Positions 24,323-34,767 of a stretch of 34,767 nucleotides of DNA are shown in pieces (positions within the stretch are counted from its first letter, which is position 1; every line of letters begins with the position of its first letter). The notes under the pieces were generated by a model. It worked only from the letters and a program-made list of their open reading frames with translations. It was not told the origin of the DNA and did not search any database. Position numbers and translations under genes: made by a program. Source of the stretch: Burkholderiaceae bacterium (GTDB lineage Bacteria > Pseudomonadota > Gammaproteobacteria > Burkholderiales > Burkholderiaceae_C); assembly GCA_031253955.1 (NCBI GenBank), contig JAIRVJ010000015.1, positions 1 to 34,767 of the forward strand, written 5' to 3'.

Positions 24323-26209
24323 TCAGTGCGCCAGCGTTGCCAGCCGCGCTTGCATGGCGGCCTTGGTGTTGGGCAGGGCTTGGGGCAGACCCTGGGCGAG
24401 TTGCTCGAACAGCTCGTCGTGCAACTGAAATTCCTGCTGCCACGCCTCATGATCGATGCTGGTGACGGTGGCGAACTGCGCGGGGCTGAAATCCAGGCCG
24501 GCCCAGTTGATTTCGCCGTATTCCGGGGCGATGCCGAACATGGTGGGACGGCCGGCGGCGCGGCCTTCGGCGCGGTCGATGATCCACTTGAGCACGCGCA
24601 TGTTTTCGCCGTAGCCGGGCCAGACGAATTTGCCGCTTTCGTTCTTGCGGAACCAGTTGACGCAGTAGATGGCGGGCAGCCACGCGCCTTGCGCGTGCAG
24701 CCGCGTGCCGAGTTTGAGCCAGTGGCCGAAGTAGTCGGCCATGTTGTAGCCGCAAAAGGGCAGCATGGCAAAGGGGTCGCGCCGCACCACGCCTTGCGCG
24801 CCGAAGGCGGCAGCAGTGGTTTCGCTGCCCATGGTGGCGGCCATGTAGACGCCTTCGGTCCAGTTGCGCGCTTCGGTGACGAGCGGCACGGTGGTCGAGC
24901 GCCGGCCGCCGAAGATGAAGGCGTCGATAGGCACGCCCGCCGGGTCGTCCCAGGCCGCATCGAGCGCCGGGTTGTTGGTGGCGGCCACGGTGAAACGCGC
25001 GTTGGGGTGCGCGGCCTTGCGGCCGGCCTGGCCGTCAGCGGGCGTCCAGTGGTTGCCTTGCCAGTCGATCAGGCGCGCGGGAATCACATCGCCCGCGTCT
25101 TTTTCCATGCCTTCCCACCATACGTCGCCCTCGTCGGTGAGCGCAACGTTGGTGAAGATCACGTTCTCGTTCAGGCTGGCCATGCAGTTGGGGTTGGTCA
25201 GTAAGTTGGTGCCGGGGGCGACGCCGAAGTAACCCGCCTCGGGATTGATGGCGTACAGCCGCCCGCCCGCACCGGGCTTGATCCAGGCGATGTCGTCGCC
25301 GATGGTCGTCACCTTCCAGCCGTCGAAGCCGGACGGGGGCACCAGCATGGAAAAGTTGGTTTTGCCGCAGGCGCTTGGGAAGGCGGCGGCCACATGGTAC
25401 TTTTTGCCTTGCGGCGAGGTCACGCCCAAAATCAGCATGTGCTCGGCCAGCCAGCCCTGCTCGCGCCCCATGCTGGAAGCGATGCGCAACGCAAAGCATT
25501 TCTTGCCCAGCAGCGCGTTGCCGCCGTAGCCGGAGCCGTAGCTCCAGATTTCGCGCGTTTCGGGGTAGTGGACGATGTATTTGACTTGCGGGTTGCACGG
25601 CCACGCGGTCCGGTCTTTTTCGCCCGGCTGCAAGGGCGCGCCCACGCTGTGCATACAGGGCACGAACGCGCCGCTTTCGCCCAGCGCCTGGATGGCGCCA
25701 CGGCCCATGCGCGTCATCAGCTTCATGTTGGCGGCCACGTAGCCGCTGTCGGAAAGCTCCACGCCGATATGCGCGATGGGGCTGCCCAGCGGCCCCATGC
25801 TGAAGGGAATCACGTACATGGTGCGCCCGCGCATACAGCCGTCAAACAGCGGCTGGAGCCGGGCGCGCATCTCTTGCGGCGGCACCCAGTTGTTGGTGGG
25901 GCCGGCATCTTCCTGGCGCTCGCTGCAAATGAAGGTGCGGTCTTCCACGCGCGCCACGTCTGAGGGGTCCGAGCGCGCCAGAAAGGAGCCGGGGCGCTTG
26001 GCCGGGTCGAGCCGCAGAAAAGTTCCCGCCTGCACCAGTTGCTCGCACAGCCGCTCGTACTCGGCCTGGCTGCCGTCGCACCAATGAACCCGCTGCGGCT
26101 GGCACAGATCGGCCATGCGGCCCACCCAGGCGATCAGGGCGGCGTTTTGCACGTAATCGGGAACATTCAGGCGCTGCTTGAGGCCCGGCGTCACGGCAGG
26201 GATGTTCAT
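24323..26209 (-). CDS. pckG: phosphoenolpyruvate carboxykinase (GTP)
   Basis: A 628-residue gluconeogenic enzyme: oxaloacetate + GTP gives PEP + GDP + CO2. It has [14 protein letters not shown] near the N-terminus, the substrate-binding [20 protein letters not shown], the kinase-1a P-loop [20 protein letters not shown] with the hyper-reactive Cys, and the GTP-site region [23 protein letters not shown] 26209 starts [20 protein letters not shown]; the frame extends to 26371 but that part is unrelated. Upstream, a 116-base gap separates it from recQ. Confidence 0.97.
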   Translation of the reverse strand: MNIPAVTPGLKQRLNVPDYVQNAALIAWVGRMADLCQPQRVHWCDGSQAEYERLCEQLVQAGTFLRLDPAKRPGSFLARSDPSDVARVEDRTFICSERQEDAGPTNNWVPPQEMRARLQPLFDGCMRGRTMYVIPFSMGPLGSPIAHIGVELSDSGYVAANMKLMTRMGRGAIQALGESGAFVPCMHSVGAPLQPGEKDRTAWPCNPQVKYIVHYPETREIWSYGSGYGGNALLGKKCFALRIASSMGREQGWLAEHMLILGVTSPQGKKYHVAAAFPSACGKTNFSMLVPPSGFDGWKVTTIGDDIAWIKPGAGGRLYAINPEAGYFGVAPGTNLLTNPNCMASLNENVIFTNVALTDEGDVWWEGMEKDAGDVIPARLIDWQGNHWTPADGQAGRKAAHPNARFTVAATNNPALDAAWDDPAGVPIDAFIFGGRRSTTVPLVTEARNWTEGVYMAATMGSETTAAAFGAQGVVRRDPFAMLPFCGYNMADYFGHWLKLGTRLHAQGAWLPAIYCVNWFRKNESGKFVWPGYGENMRVLKWIIDRAEGRAAGRPTMFGIAPEYGEINWAGLDFSPAQFATVTSIDHEAWQQEFQLHDELFEQLAQGLPQALPNTKAAMQARLATLAH

Positions 26210-26325
26210 GGTGAAACTCCAAAAATCGAAACCGTCTTTCCGAAACGCCGGCAGCCAGCCGATGCTTTGGAAAGACAGCGCCCGCGGAACCCGCCCAGGC
26301 CCCGTCCAAGGGAAAGGGGTAGATT

Positions 26326-28359
<2,034 letters not shown>

Positions 28360-28431
28360 CGGGCGCGCGGCACGCATTGTCGGCCATGCCATGGGTAGCG
28401 CCACGGTTCGCGCCTTTTAGAATCCCGCTCC

Positions 28432-29478
28432 ATGTCTCTGCCCGCCTACACCCGCGCCGCGGCGCTGCCGGAAATTCTCAGGCAGCGCCTGGTAATTCTC
28501 GACGGCGCGATGGGCACCATGATCCAGCGCCTGCGGTTGACGGAGGAGCAGTACCGCGGCCAGCGGTTCAGGGACTTTGCCAAGCCTGTTCAAGGCAACA
28601 ATGATTTATTGAGCCTGACGCGCCCCGATCTCATCGCCGACGTTCACCGGCAATACCTGGCTGCCGGGGCCGATCTGGTCGAGACCAACACTTTCAACGC
28701 CACATCCATCGCGCAGCACGATTACGGCATGGCCGATCTGGCGCGCGAGATGAACCTGACCTCCGCGCGGCTGGCGCGCGCGGCCTGCGATGAATTGACC
28801 ACGCCCGGCAAGCCGCGCTATGCGGCCGGCGCGCTCGGCCCCACACCCAAGACCGCCAGCGTCAGCCAGGATGTGAACGATCCCGGCGCGCGCAGCGTCA
28901 CTTTCGAGCAACTGCGCGCGGCCTATCACGAACAGGCGCTGGCGCTGATCGAAGGCGGGGCCGACGTGCTGCTGGTGGAAACCGTCTTCGACACGCTCAA
29001 CGCCAAGGCCGCGCTGTTTGCCATCGACGAGGCCTTCGAGCAAAGCGGCGAACGGCTGCCAATCATCATCAGCGGCACCGTGACCGACGCCTCCGGGCGC
29101 CTGCTTTCCGGCCAGACCGTTACCGCCTTTTGGTACAGCGTGCGCCACGCCGCGCCGCTGGCGGTGGGGCTGAACTGCGCGCTGGGCGCGGCGCTGATGC
29201 GGCCTTACATCGAGGAACTGGCGCGCGCCGCGCCGGATACCTTCATCAGTTGCTACCCCAACGCCGGTCTGCCCAACCCGATGAGCGACACCGGCTTTGA
29301 TGAAACGCCAGAAGTCACCAGCCGCCTGCTGCACGAATTTGCCGCCGAAGGGCTGGTCAACATCGTCGGCGGCTGCTGCGGCACCACACCGGAGCACATC
29401 GGCGCCATTGCCCGCGCCGCCGGCCCGCTGGCGCCGCGCCAGGTGCGGGCAGCGGGGTTTTATCGGGCGCAAGCGTAA
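28432..29478 (+). CDS. methionine synthase homocysteine-binding module (split MetH, N-terminal half)
   Basis: A 348-residue homocysteine S-methyltransferase domain. It has [46 protein letters not shown] and zinc ligands in VGLNCALGA and [18 protein letters not shown]. It matches the first module of cobalamin-dependent MetH; the folate, cobalamin and activation modules are absent. In many Burkholderiales MetH is encoded as two proteins, but here the second is not next door. A TTTTAGAAT -10-like box lies just before the start. It is divergent from recQ. No cobalamin riboswitch is visible. Confidence 0.93.
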   Translation: MSLPAYTRAAALPEILRQRLVILDGAMGTMIQRLRLTEEQYRGQRFRDFAKPVQGNNDLLSLTRPDLIADVHRQYLAAGADLVETNTFNATSIAQHDYGMADLAREMNLTSARLARAACDELTTPGKPRYAAGALGPTPKTASVSQDVNDPGARSVTFEQLRAAYHEQALALIEGGADVLLVETVFDTLNAKAALFAIDEAFEQSGERLPIIISGTVTDASGRLLSGQTVTAFWYSVRHAAPLAVGLNCALGAALMRPYIEELARAAPDTFISCYPNAGLPNPMSDTGFDETPEVTSRLLHEFAAEGLVNIVGGCCGTTPEHIGAIARAAGPLAPRQVRAAGFYRAQA

Positions 29479-29523
29479 AACGCACCCTTCAACGCGGCAC
29501 ACATAAAGAGGAGACACCGCACC

Positions 29524-30738
29524 ATGAACACACCTTTTGCCACCGGCAGCCTGCCGCTTGCCGGCGTGCGCGTGCTCGACCTTTCGCGCGTGCTAGCCGG
29601 CCCGATGTGCGCGATGGCGCTGGGCGACCTGGGCGCCGAAGTCATCAAGATCGAACACCCCGCCCGCGGCGACGATACGCGCGACTGGGGCCAGCGCATC
29701 GGGGCCAGCAACACGGCCTACTTCAACAGCGCCAACCGCAACAAGCAGGCCGTCGGCATCGACCTGCAAAAGCCCGAAGGCCAGCGCCTGGTGCGCGAGC
29801 TGGCGCGCAAAAGCGACGTGCTGGTTCAAAACTTCAAATTCGGCGGCATGGAAAAACTCGGCCTGGGCTACGACGATTTGCGCGACGAAAATCCGAAGCT
29901 GATCTACTGCTCCATTGCAGGCTATGGCCGCGACGGCAGCGAGGCCGAGCGGCCCGGCTACGACCTGGTGATTCAGGGCGAGGCCGGTTTGATGGCGCTC
30001 AACGGCGAGCCGGGCCAGGGGCCGCTCAAATTCGGCGTGGCGGTGGTCGATCTGTTCACCGGCATGTATTCGGCGCAGGCAATTTTGGCCGCGCTGCTGG
30101 AGCGCCAGCGCACCGGCCGCGGGCGGCACATCCAGATGGCGCTGTACGACTGCGGCCTGATGGTCACCGCCTACTACGGCATGGAGGCGCTGGCGCTGGG
30201 CGCAGAGCCGCCCAAGTACGGCAACGATCACCCCACCATCGTTCCCTACGGCGTGTACGACGCAGCGGACGGGCCGCTGGTCATCACCGTCGGCAACAAC
30301 GCCCAATACCAACGCTTTTGCGCCGAGGTGATCGAGCGCGCCGACCTCGCCGCCGATCCGCGTTACGCCACCAACATTGCGCGCTCGGCCCACCGCGAAT
30401 CGCTGTTGCCCGAACTGAAAAAAGAGCTGCGCCACCGCCCGCGCAAACTGCTGCTCGAGCGCCTGACCGCGGCGGGCATTCCTTGCGGCGAAGTGCTCGG
30501 ATTGCTCGAGGCCCTGCAATCGCCGCGCGCGCAACAAGCCAGCCTGGTCACGCGCCAGCCGTTGCCCGGCGGCGGCGACATGCCCGTGCTGGCCCCACCC
30601 TACCGCTTCGACGGCGAGCGCGCCCCCGTGCGCCACCCGCCGCCCGCGCTGGGGCAAAACACCGAGCAACTGCTGGGCGGCCTGCTCGGTTTGACCCCGC
30701 AACAGATCGCCGCGCTCAAGGCCGAAGGCGTGGTGTAG
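29524..30738 (+). CDS. CaiB/BaiF family (class III) CoA-transferase
   Basis: A 404-residue enzyme that moves CoA between organic acids by way of an Asp-acyl intermediate. It has RVLDLSRVLAGPMCAMALGD LGAEVIKIE at the N-terminus, NRNKQAVGIDLQ, the PGYDLVIQGEAGLM segment and GVAVVDLFTGMYSAQAILAA, whose Asp176 is the likely catalytic residue. It ends with LGQNTEQLLGGLLGLTPQQI. Length is normal. GAGGAG about ten bases before ATG 29524 is a clear RBS. It follows the split metH gene by 45 bases, so cotranscription is possible. The substrate is not predictable. Confidence 0.94.
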   Translation: MNTPFATGSLPLAGVRVLDLSRVLAGPMCAMALGDLGAEVIKIEHPARGDDTRDWGQRIGASNTAYFNSANRNKQAVGIDLQKPEGQRLVRELARKSDVLVQNFKFGGMEKLGLGYDDLRDENPKLIYCSIAGYGRDGSEAERPGYDLVIQGEAGLMALNGEPGQGPLKFGVAVVDLFTGMYSAQAILAALLERQRTGRGRHIQMALYDCGLMVTAYYGMEALALGAEPPKYGNDHPTIVPYGVYDAADGPLVITVGNNAQYQRFCAEVIERADLAADPRYATNIARSAHRESLLPELKKELRHRPRKLLLERLTAAGIPCGEVLGLLEALQSPRAQQASLVTRQPLPGGGDMPVLAPPYRFDGERAPVRHPPPALGQNTEQLLGGLLGLTPQQIAALKAEGVV

Positions 30739-30792
30739 GCCGTTGCGCACTGAGCGTGCGGGGCGCTGTTTTCCCCGCTGCGCCTCGGCTCC

Positions 30793-30914
30793 TCCCTCCC
30801 CCGCGCGCGCGGGGGAGGGCCGGGGTGGGGGCCGCAGGGCGCCGCAACAGGCACCGTGCTTACGATGCGCCGCTGCCCCCATCCCTGCCTTCCCCCGCGC
30901 GCGGGGGAAGGAGA
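30793..30914. repeat. two GC hairpins between convergent genes
   Basis: CCCTCCCCCGCGCGCGCGGG GGAGGG at about 30795-30819 and CTTCCCCCGCGCGCGGGGGA AGG at about 30890-30912, with GGGGTGGGGG between. They separate the convergent CoA-transferase and secreted-protein genes and may terminate both. Confidence 0.8.
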
Positions 30915-30936
30915 AAGAGCAAGGCGTTTCCTCGCA

Positions 30937-31509
30937 TCAGGCGCGCAGCTTGGCGCTTGTGCTGAGGTGGCGCTGCTGGCGTTTGGCGCGCTTGGGGCGG
31001 GCAATCTGCCCGTTCATGGCCATCACTTCCCTCAGCGCATCTTGCTTGAGATCCAGCGCGTCGGAGTTTCCGCAGTCGTAAACGTACCAATGAAGACTGG
31101 CCGCGCGCCCGGAATCGGAGATCAGTTCTTTCTGGACGAACAGCAGATATTTCGTCCCCACGCTCATCGGGAATCGCTCCGATGTGTGCTTGGAAGTCAG
31201 CACGATGGTTTTACCGGGTTTGCCCTTGAAGCTGCGCAGCACCTGCACCGTGTACAGCGTCATCAGCGGAGGCGCGGATGGCCCAAGCGCCGTTTTCTCT
31301 GCCTGCACCACGCCTTCCACCACGTATTGGCTGGCCGCGAACTCGTCCTTGACCGAAGGGCGCCACACTTTTGCCGCGGCGCTATCCTGCCTTTGGCACG
31401 CGGCAGCCGCTGGGCCGGAACACAGCCCCGCCGCTGCGAGCAGCCCCAGCCCGAAGGCCAAAGCCGTACCGCACCGCACGGTCGCATGAACCGACATGAA
31501 AGAAGACAT
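30937..31509 (-). CDS. small exported protein, possibly NTR/TIMP-like fold
   Basis: A 190-residue protein with a signal segment (TALAFGLGLLAAAGLCSGPA AAA). The mature part runs ASQYVVEGVVQAE, MTLYTVQVLRSFKGKPGKTI VLTSK, MSVGTKYLLFVQKEL and YVYDCGNSDALD. Alternating strands with 'V-LRSFKG-PG' and 'G-KYLLFV' resemble bacterial NTR/TIMP-like proteins, but the resemblance is weak. The C-terminal 25 residues are Lys/Arg/Gln-rich. No clear RBS; an internal Met (M5) could be the start. The function is unknown. Confidence 0.7.
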   Translation of the reverse strand: MSSFMSVHATVRCGTALAFGLGLLAAAGLCSGPAAAACQRQDSAAAKVWRPSVKDEFAASQYVVEGVVQAEKTALGPSAPPLMTLYTVQVLRSFKGKPGKTIVLTSKHTSERFPMSVGTKYLLFVQKELISDSGRAASLHWYVYDCGNSDALDLKQDALREVMAMNGQIARPKRAKRQQRHLSTSAKLRA

Positions 31510-31829
31510 TTACTTTGCCCCCGCAACCTCAAGCCTGCCGCCAATCCGCTGAAAGGCGGAGGCGCTGGAAAGTCCAACTTTAACCCAGCTTCACGGCTAT
31601 CCGGCTAAAAATCTCGCCAAATCAGTCGGTCATCGATGTGGATGCGTTCGGTTTGGAAAATGCCGGGCGGCAAGGCGACGATTTCATTTTTGACTCGCAT
31701 CAGGAGTCAAGTTATTATTTTAGTAGCTTACTACCAGTGTGTAATATATATTTACGATGTAAAAAATATTATAAATACATGTCATACCTTGGTATATTGC
31801 TACTAAAATAGTAGCACAAACACCTTGCC
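31510..31829. other. spacer containing an AT-rich element
   Basis: Between livF remnant and the small exported protein lies a 320-base stretch with no gene; its right part is the AT-rich element copy 3 and the left part is unremarkable apart from TTTGACTCGCATCAGGAGTC AA, an imperfect palindrome at about 31687-31710. Confidence 0.6.
31716..31812. repeat. AT-rich element with AGTAGC inverted ends, copy 3
   Basis: TATTTTAGTAGCTTACTACC at the left and GGTATATTGCTACTAAAATA at the right are inverted repeats. The reverse complement aligns with copy 1 over its length (shared ACCAA, ATTTTTTA, AAATATATATT). Confidence 0.8.
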
Positions 31830-32261
31830 TCACCCACCCAAATAGGCTTCCAGCACGCGCGGGTGGTTGAGCAGTTCACCGCCCGCGCCCGATAGGGCCA
31901 CGGAGCCGTTTTCCAGCACGTAGCCGCGCTGGGCCAGTTTGAGCGCCTGGCGCACGTTTTGCTCGACCAGCAGCAGCGTCAGCCCGCCGCCGTGGATGGC
32001 GCGCAGGGCGCGGAAGATTTCCTGCACCACGATGGGGGCCAGCCCCATCGAAGGTTCGTCCAGCAGCAGCAGGCGCGGCGCGGCCATGAGCGCGCGGCCT
32101 ATCGCCAGCATTTGCTGCTCGCCGCCGGAGAGGTTGCCGGCCAGTCCGTGCAGGCGCTCTTTCAGGCGCGGAAACAGGTGCAGCACCGCTTCCAGTTCGC
32201 CCGCGGCGGCTTGCAGGCCGCGCCGGTACGCGCCCAGTTCCAGGTTTTCCAGCACGGTCAT
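31830..32261 (-). pseudogene. LivF-type ABC ATPase lacking its N-terminal half
   Basis: 143 residues that match the C-terminal part of branched-chain amino acid ATPases: TVLENLELGAYRRG, LSGGEQQMLAIGRALMAAPR LLLLDEPSMGLAP and the switch His-like LLLVEQNVRQAL. Homology extends a few codons upstream of ATG 32261 (GEGRAILTTM), then a TAA at about 32304-32306 closes the frame. The Walker A portion (about 90 residues) is missing, so it cannot bind ATP normally. Probably a deletion remnant; it lies 76 bases after the fused livG-livF gene. Confidence 0.75.
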
Positions 32262-32337
32262 GGTGGTGAGAATGGCGCGGCCTTCGCCCGCCGCACGCGC
32301 GAAGCCGAACGATTAATCATAAAGCGCACCCACGCGT

Positions 32338-33993
32338 TTACAGGGAAAAGCCGGGTGCGCTTGCCTCGGTCTCTTGCGCCGCCAACCCGCTCATGCTTCC
32401 CGCAAAGCAAATCTGCCCTTTTTCCAGCGCGTAGGCGCGGTCGCTCACCAGCCTGGCGAAGGGCAGGTTCTGCTCCGATAGCAGGATGCCAACGCCTTGC
32501 GCTTTCAGTTCCAGAATGGCGCGGGCCATTTGCTCGACGATGAGGGGGGCCACGCCTTCGCTGGGTTCGTCCAGCAGCACGAGGCAGGGGTTGCCCATGA
32601 GGGTGCGGGCGACGGCCAGCATCTGCTGCTCGCCGCCGCTCATCTGGCTGCCAAGGCGGCCCTGCATTTCGCCCAGGTTGGGAAAGAGTTGGAACAGGCG
32701 CGCGGGCGTCCATGCGGGGGCTGGGCTGCCATCGGGCCAGCGGCGCGGGGGCTGTTGGCCAACTTCGAGGTTTTGCAGCACCGTCAGACCGGTGAAGATG
32801 CGCCGCTCTTCGGGCACGTAGCCCAGCCCCAGGCGCGCGCATTCGTGCGGCTCGGCCTCCGAAAGGTCGCGCCCCATGAAATGCACGCCGCCGCGCCGCC
32901 GCACCATGCCCATGATGGCTTTGAGCGTGGTGGATTTGCCCGCGCCGTTGCGTCCCATGAGCGCCACGACTTCGCCGCGCCGCACGTGCAGATCGATGTC
33001 AAACAGAATTTGCGCCGCGCCGTGCCAGGCGCGCAATTGGCTGATTTGCAGCAGGGGTTTAACTTTTTCTTCGTCATGGCCGCGCGGGCGGGAATCCAGG
33101 GGCGCTGGTTTTGAGATGACGTTCATGGATTCCCTGTCATTGCCGCGAAGGCGTGAACTGCGCAGCAATGACGGGGAATCTGGCGCAGGCTCCGATGACT
33201 GCCGGCCAAGCAGCTCGTCCGAACCAAGATAGATTTCCCGCGCTTGCGGGTGCTCGCGGATTTCTTGCGGGCTGCCTTCTGCGATCACACGCCCGCGCGC
33301 CAGCACGATCACGCGGTCGGCGTAGCCGAACACCACGTCCATGCTGTGCTCGGTAAACAGCACCGCCATGCCGCGCTCGCGCACCAGGCGGCGCGTCAGC
33401 GCCATCAGCGCGTGGCGCTCGGCGGCGGCCATGCCGGCGGTGGGTTCGTCCATCAGCAGCAGGCGCGGGCCGTGGGCGATGGCCGCGGCCAGCTCCACGC
33501 GCTTGACATCGCCATAGGCCAGCTCGCCGCACGGGCGCCCGGCTTGCGCGGCCATGCCCACTTGCTCCAGCAGCGCCAGCGCGTCGGCGCGCCGCCAGCC
33601 GCCCGCGCGCCGCCAGGGCGAGAAGATGCGCCGGTCGTGCGAGAGCAGCGCCATTTGCACGTTTTCGGCCACGGTGAGCGAGCCGAAGGTTTCGGCAATC
33701 TGGAACGTGCGCCCCACGCCCAGCCGCCAGATCTGGCGCGGCGGCAGGCCCGCCAGATCGCGCCCGTCCAGACGGATGGCGCCGCAGTCGGCCCGAAGCT
33801 GCCCGCCCACCATGTTGAAGATGGTGGACTTGCCCGCCCCGTTGGGGCCGATCAGCGCCAGCAGCTCGCCCGCGCCCAGATCGAACCCGACGCCATCCAC
33901 CGCCTTCACGCCGCCAAAGGACTTGTCGAGATCGCGTACTGCCAGCAGCGGAGCGGTGAGAGAAGGGAGCATCAATTCTGGTTGGTCTGTCAT
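32338..33993 (-). CDS. fused LivG-LivF ABC transporter ATPases
   Basis: A 551-residue protein carrying two full ABC ATPase domains that normally are separate LivG and LivF subunits of a branched-chain amino-acid (or amide) importer. Domain 1 has Walker A GPNGAGKST at 49-57, Walker B RLLLMDEPTAG and switch His FTEHSMDV. A linker at about 268-312 follows. Domain 2 has GRNGAGKST at 347-355, MSGGEQQMLAVARTL and CLVLLDEPSEGVAP. The linker (SSRLRGNDRESMNV, DSRPRGHDEE) is encoded by two CGTCATTCCCGCG-family repeats. A second start at ATG 33126 could still make LivF alone. No permease or binding-protein gene is in the window. Confidence 0.9.
   Translation of the reverse strand: MTDQPELMLPSLTAPLLAVRDLDKSFGGVKAVDGVGFDLGAGELLALIGPNGAGKSTIFNMVGGQLRADCGAIRLDGRDLAGLPPRQIWRLGVGRTFQIAETFGSLTVAENVQMALLSHDRRIFSPWRRAGGWRRADALALLEQVGMAAQAGRPCGELAYGDVKRVELAAAIAHGPRLLLMDEPTAGMAAAERHALMALTRRLVRERGMAVLFTEHSMDVVFGYADRVIVLARGRVIAEGSPQEIREHPQAREIYLGSDELLGRQSSEPAPDSPSLLRSSRLRGNDRESMNVISKPAPLDSRPRGHDEEKVKPLLQISQLRAWHGAAQILFDIDLHVRRGEVVALMGRNGAGKSTTLKAIMGMVRRRGGVHFMGRDLSEAEPHECARLGLGYVPEERRIFTGLTVLQNLEVGQQPPRRWPDGSPAPAWTPARLFQLFPNLGEMQGRLGSQMSGGEQQMLAVARTLMGNPCLVLLDEPSEGVAPLIVEQMARAILELKAQGVGILLSEQNLPFARLVSDRAYALEKGQICFAGSMSGLAAQETEASAPGFSL
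33067..33175. repeat. two CGTCATTCCCGCG-family copies inside livG-livF
   Basis: 33073-33107 CGTCATGGCCGCGCGGGCGG GAATCCAGGGGCGCTGG equals the reverse complement of 9490-9523 with few changes. 33126-33175 is GGATTCCCTGTCATTGCCGC ... GCAATGACGGGGAATC. Together they encode the linker of the fusion. A third weak copy (33994-34018, GCGCGATTCTCGCCTTCGCG) sits at the start codon. Confidence 0.75.
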
Positions 33994-34044
33994 TGCCGCG
34001 CGATTCTCGCCTTCGCGGACCGGCCTGTCGCACGATGGATAAAA

Positions 34045-34145
34045 CTATTAATTTAATAGCCAATTACCATGATATAATATGATTTTAAAAAATGTTTTAT
34101 GTAATAAATTCATATTTTATCAAGGCAATTAGCTATTGAAATAGC
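34045..34145. repeat. AT-rich element with AATAGCC/AATAGCT inverted ends, copy 4
   Basis: ATTTAATAGCCAATTACCAT at the left and GGCAATTAGCTATTGAAATA at the right are inverted. The interior is A/T-rich with ATGTTTTATGT in common with copy 1. It lies between livG and rnpB. Confidence 0.75.
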
Positions 34146-34226
34146 AGTATTCTTTCCACACTTTTATCATTCCCGCGCAGACGCACAGGCTGCCCGCTCA
34201 AGAAGCGCGGCGTTTTCCCCGCTTCG

Positions 34227-34254
34227 CTTGTGTACCCGCTCCCGCGGCGATAAT
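34227..34254 (+). promoter_or_regulatory. sigma-70 promoter of rnpB
   Basis: CTTGTG at 34227-34232 as -35, a 16-base spacer, and GATAAT at 34249-34254 as -10. The predicted start, about 34260-34262, coincides with the 5' strand of the P1 helix. Confidence 0.55.
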
Positions 34255-34261
34255 GGGCGCC

Positions 34262-34588
34262 GTGAAGCCCGCCAGACCGCCGCCGGCGCAAGGCCCGAAA
34301 GGGCGCGCTGGAGGAACGTCCGGACTGCACAGGGCAGCGCAGGAGCTAACGGCTCTCCGCCGCGAGGCGAGGATTAGAGCAACAGAGACGAGTCGCGCCG
34401 GGCAACCGGCGCGGGTGAAACGGGCAATCTCTGCGCGCAGCAACACCAAGCAGTTGGCGCTTGAGGCGGCCCGCCGAGCCAACGGGTAGGTGGCACCGAG
34501 CCGGGCGGGCAACCCCCGGCCCAGAAGAATGGCGGTCACGGTCTGGGCAACCAGGCCGCACAGAATCCGGCCTATCGGCGGACTTCAC
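34262..34588 (+). ncRNA. rnpB: RNase P RNA (type A)
   Basis: The catalytic RNA of RNase P, which cuts tRNA 5' leaders. The ends pair as P1: GTGAAGCCCGCC at 34262-34273 with GGCGGACTTCAC at 34577-34588. Conserved blocks occur in order: GGAGGAACGTCCGGACT, CACAGGGCAG, AGAGCAACAGAGACGAG, GGGTGAAACGGG, then CACAGAATCCGGCCTATCGG near the 3' end. The first block has C where most have A (GGAAAGTCC becomes GGAACGTCC). The length, about 327, is usual for type A RNA. Frames on the minus strand across it are spurious. Confidence 0.95.
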
Positions 34589-34681
34589 ACTTTTCGCTTG
34601 CCCAACACGCCAATCTGCGGCATGATGGGCGGGCGGGTTTGTCCGCGCCGTATTCACTTTCACTTTTTTTCAGGAGTTTTC

Positions 34682-34767
34682 ATGCTCAAAAAATTGCTGG
34701 CGATCATCGCCTTTCTTTTCTATGCCGCGACCGCGTTTGCCAACGTGGACGCCAACACGGCCAGCGT
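34682..34767 (+). CDS. ComEA-like helix-hairpin-helix protein, N-terminus only
   Basis: The 28 visible codons read MLKKLLAIIAFLFYAATAFA NVDANTAS, a signal peptide followed by the NVDANTA motif that opens the helix-hairpin-helix domain of ComEA-type DNA-binding proteins. These take part in DNA uptake across the periplasm. CAGGAG at 34671-34676 is a good RBS. The gene runs off the right edge, so family is inferred from the N-terminus alone. Confidence 0.8.
   Translation, partial: MLKKLLAIIAFLFYAATAFANVDANTAS

Noticed and set aside
34198-34663. Minus-strand frames of 105 and 113 residues
   Set aside because: They lie opposite rnpB, which is strongly supported by its conserved blocks and P1 pairing.

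Overview
The window is GC-rich chromosomal DNA of a betaproteobacterium, most likely in or near the Comamonadaceae (Burkholderiales). The evidence is the lptA-lptB-rpoN block, a stand-alone homocysteine-binding MetH module, the O2-independent ubiquinone genes ubiU-ubiV-ubiT, a CAP/Ig protein with an IPTL-type C-terminal tail, GTP-dependent PEP carboxykinase, and abundant short repeats starting with AATAGCT of a kind I associate with this family. No phage, plasmid, insertion-sequence transposase, tRNA or CRISPR array is visible.

Layout from left to right. Positions 1-3526 (minus) hold the N-terminal ~1,170 codons of a very large secreted repeat protein (SdrD-B-like, GEVED and invasin-type Ig domains) that runs off the left edge. 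After a repeat-rich spacer come a membrane glycosyltransferase with a C9 tract at its start (minus), a two-gene toxin-antitoxin-like pair whose second gene has an in-frame TGA (plus), ubiT, ubiV and ubiU (minus), and a PsiF-repeat protein (minus). Then a plus-strand run: argS, a SPOR protein and dsbA; after a spacer, lptA-lptB-rpoN with overlapping start/stop codons and an RlmL-type rRNA methyltransferase; then a 961-codon frame encoding a CAP-domain/Ig-repeat protein and a DUF5329 protein. A minus-strand run follows: cbpM and cbpA, a universal stress protein, pckG and recQ. The methyltransferase half of metH and a CaiB/BaiF CoA-transferase lie on plus. A small secreted protein, a truncated livF and a fused livG-livF lie on minus. 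The window ends with rnpB (RNase P RNA) and the start of a ComEA-like gene on plus.

Functional themes: outer-membrane and envelope construction (LptA/B, DsbA, SPOR, secreted Ig proteins), anaerobic ubiquinone synthesis, gluconeogenesis, stress and chaperone functions, and DNA repair.

The most unusual material is the repeat load. Four interspersed families occupy most gene borders: (1) an AT-rich ~90-bp element with AATAGCT-type inverted ends, with shorter relatives inside the recQ zinc domain and probably the rRNA methyltransferase; (2) hairpins built on CGTCATTCCCGCG / GGATTCCCGCC; (3) palindromes GGGCGAAAAATTTTTCGCCC, often paired; (4) CCTTCCCCCGCGNGCGGGGGAAGG hairpins. Copies of family 2 appear to have supplied the linker that fuses two ABC ATPases into one 551-residue protein. 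The other item worth close attention is the toxin-like gene in which a conserved Trp codon appears to have become TGA.
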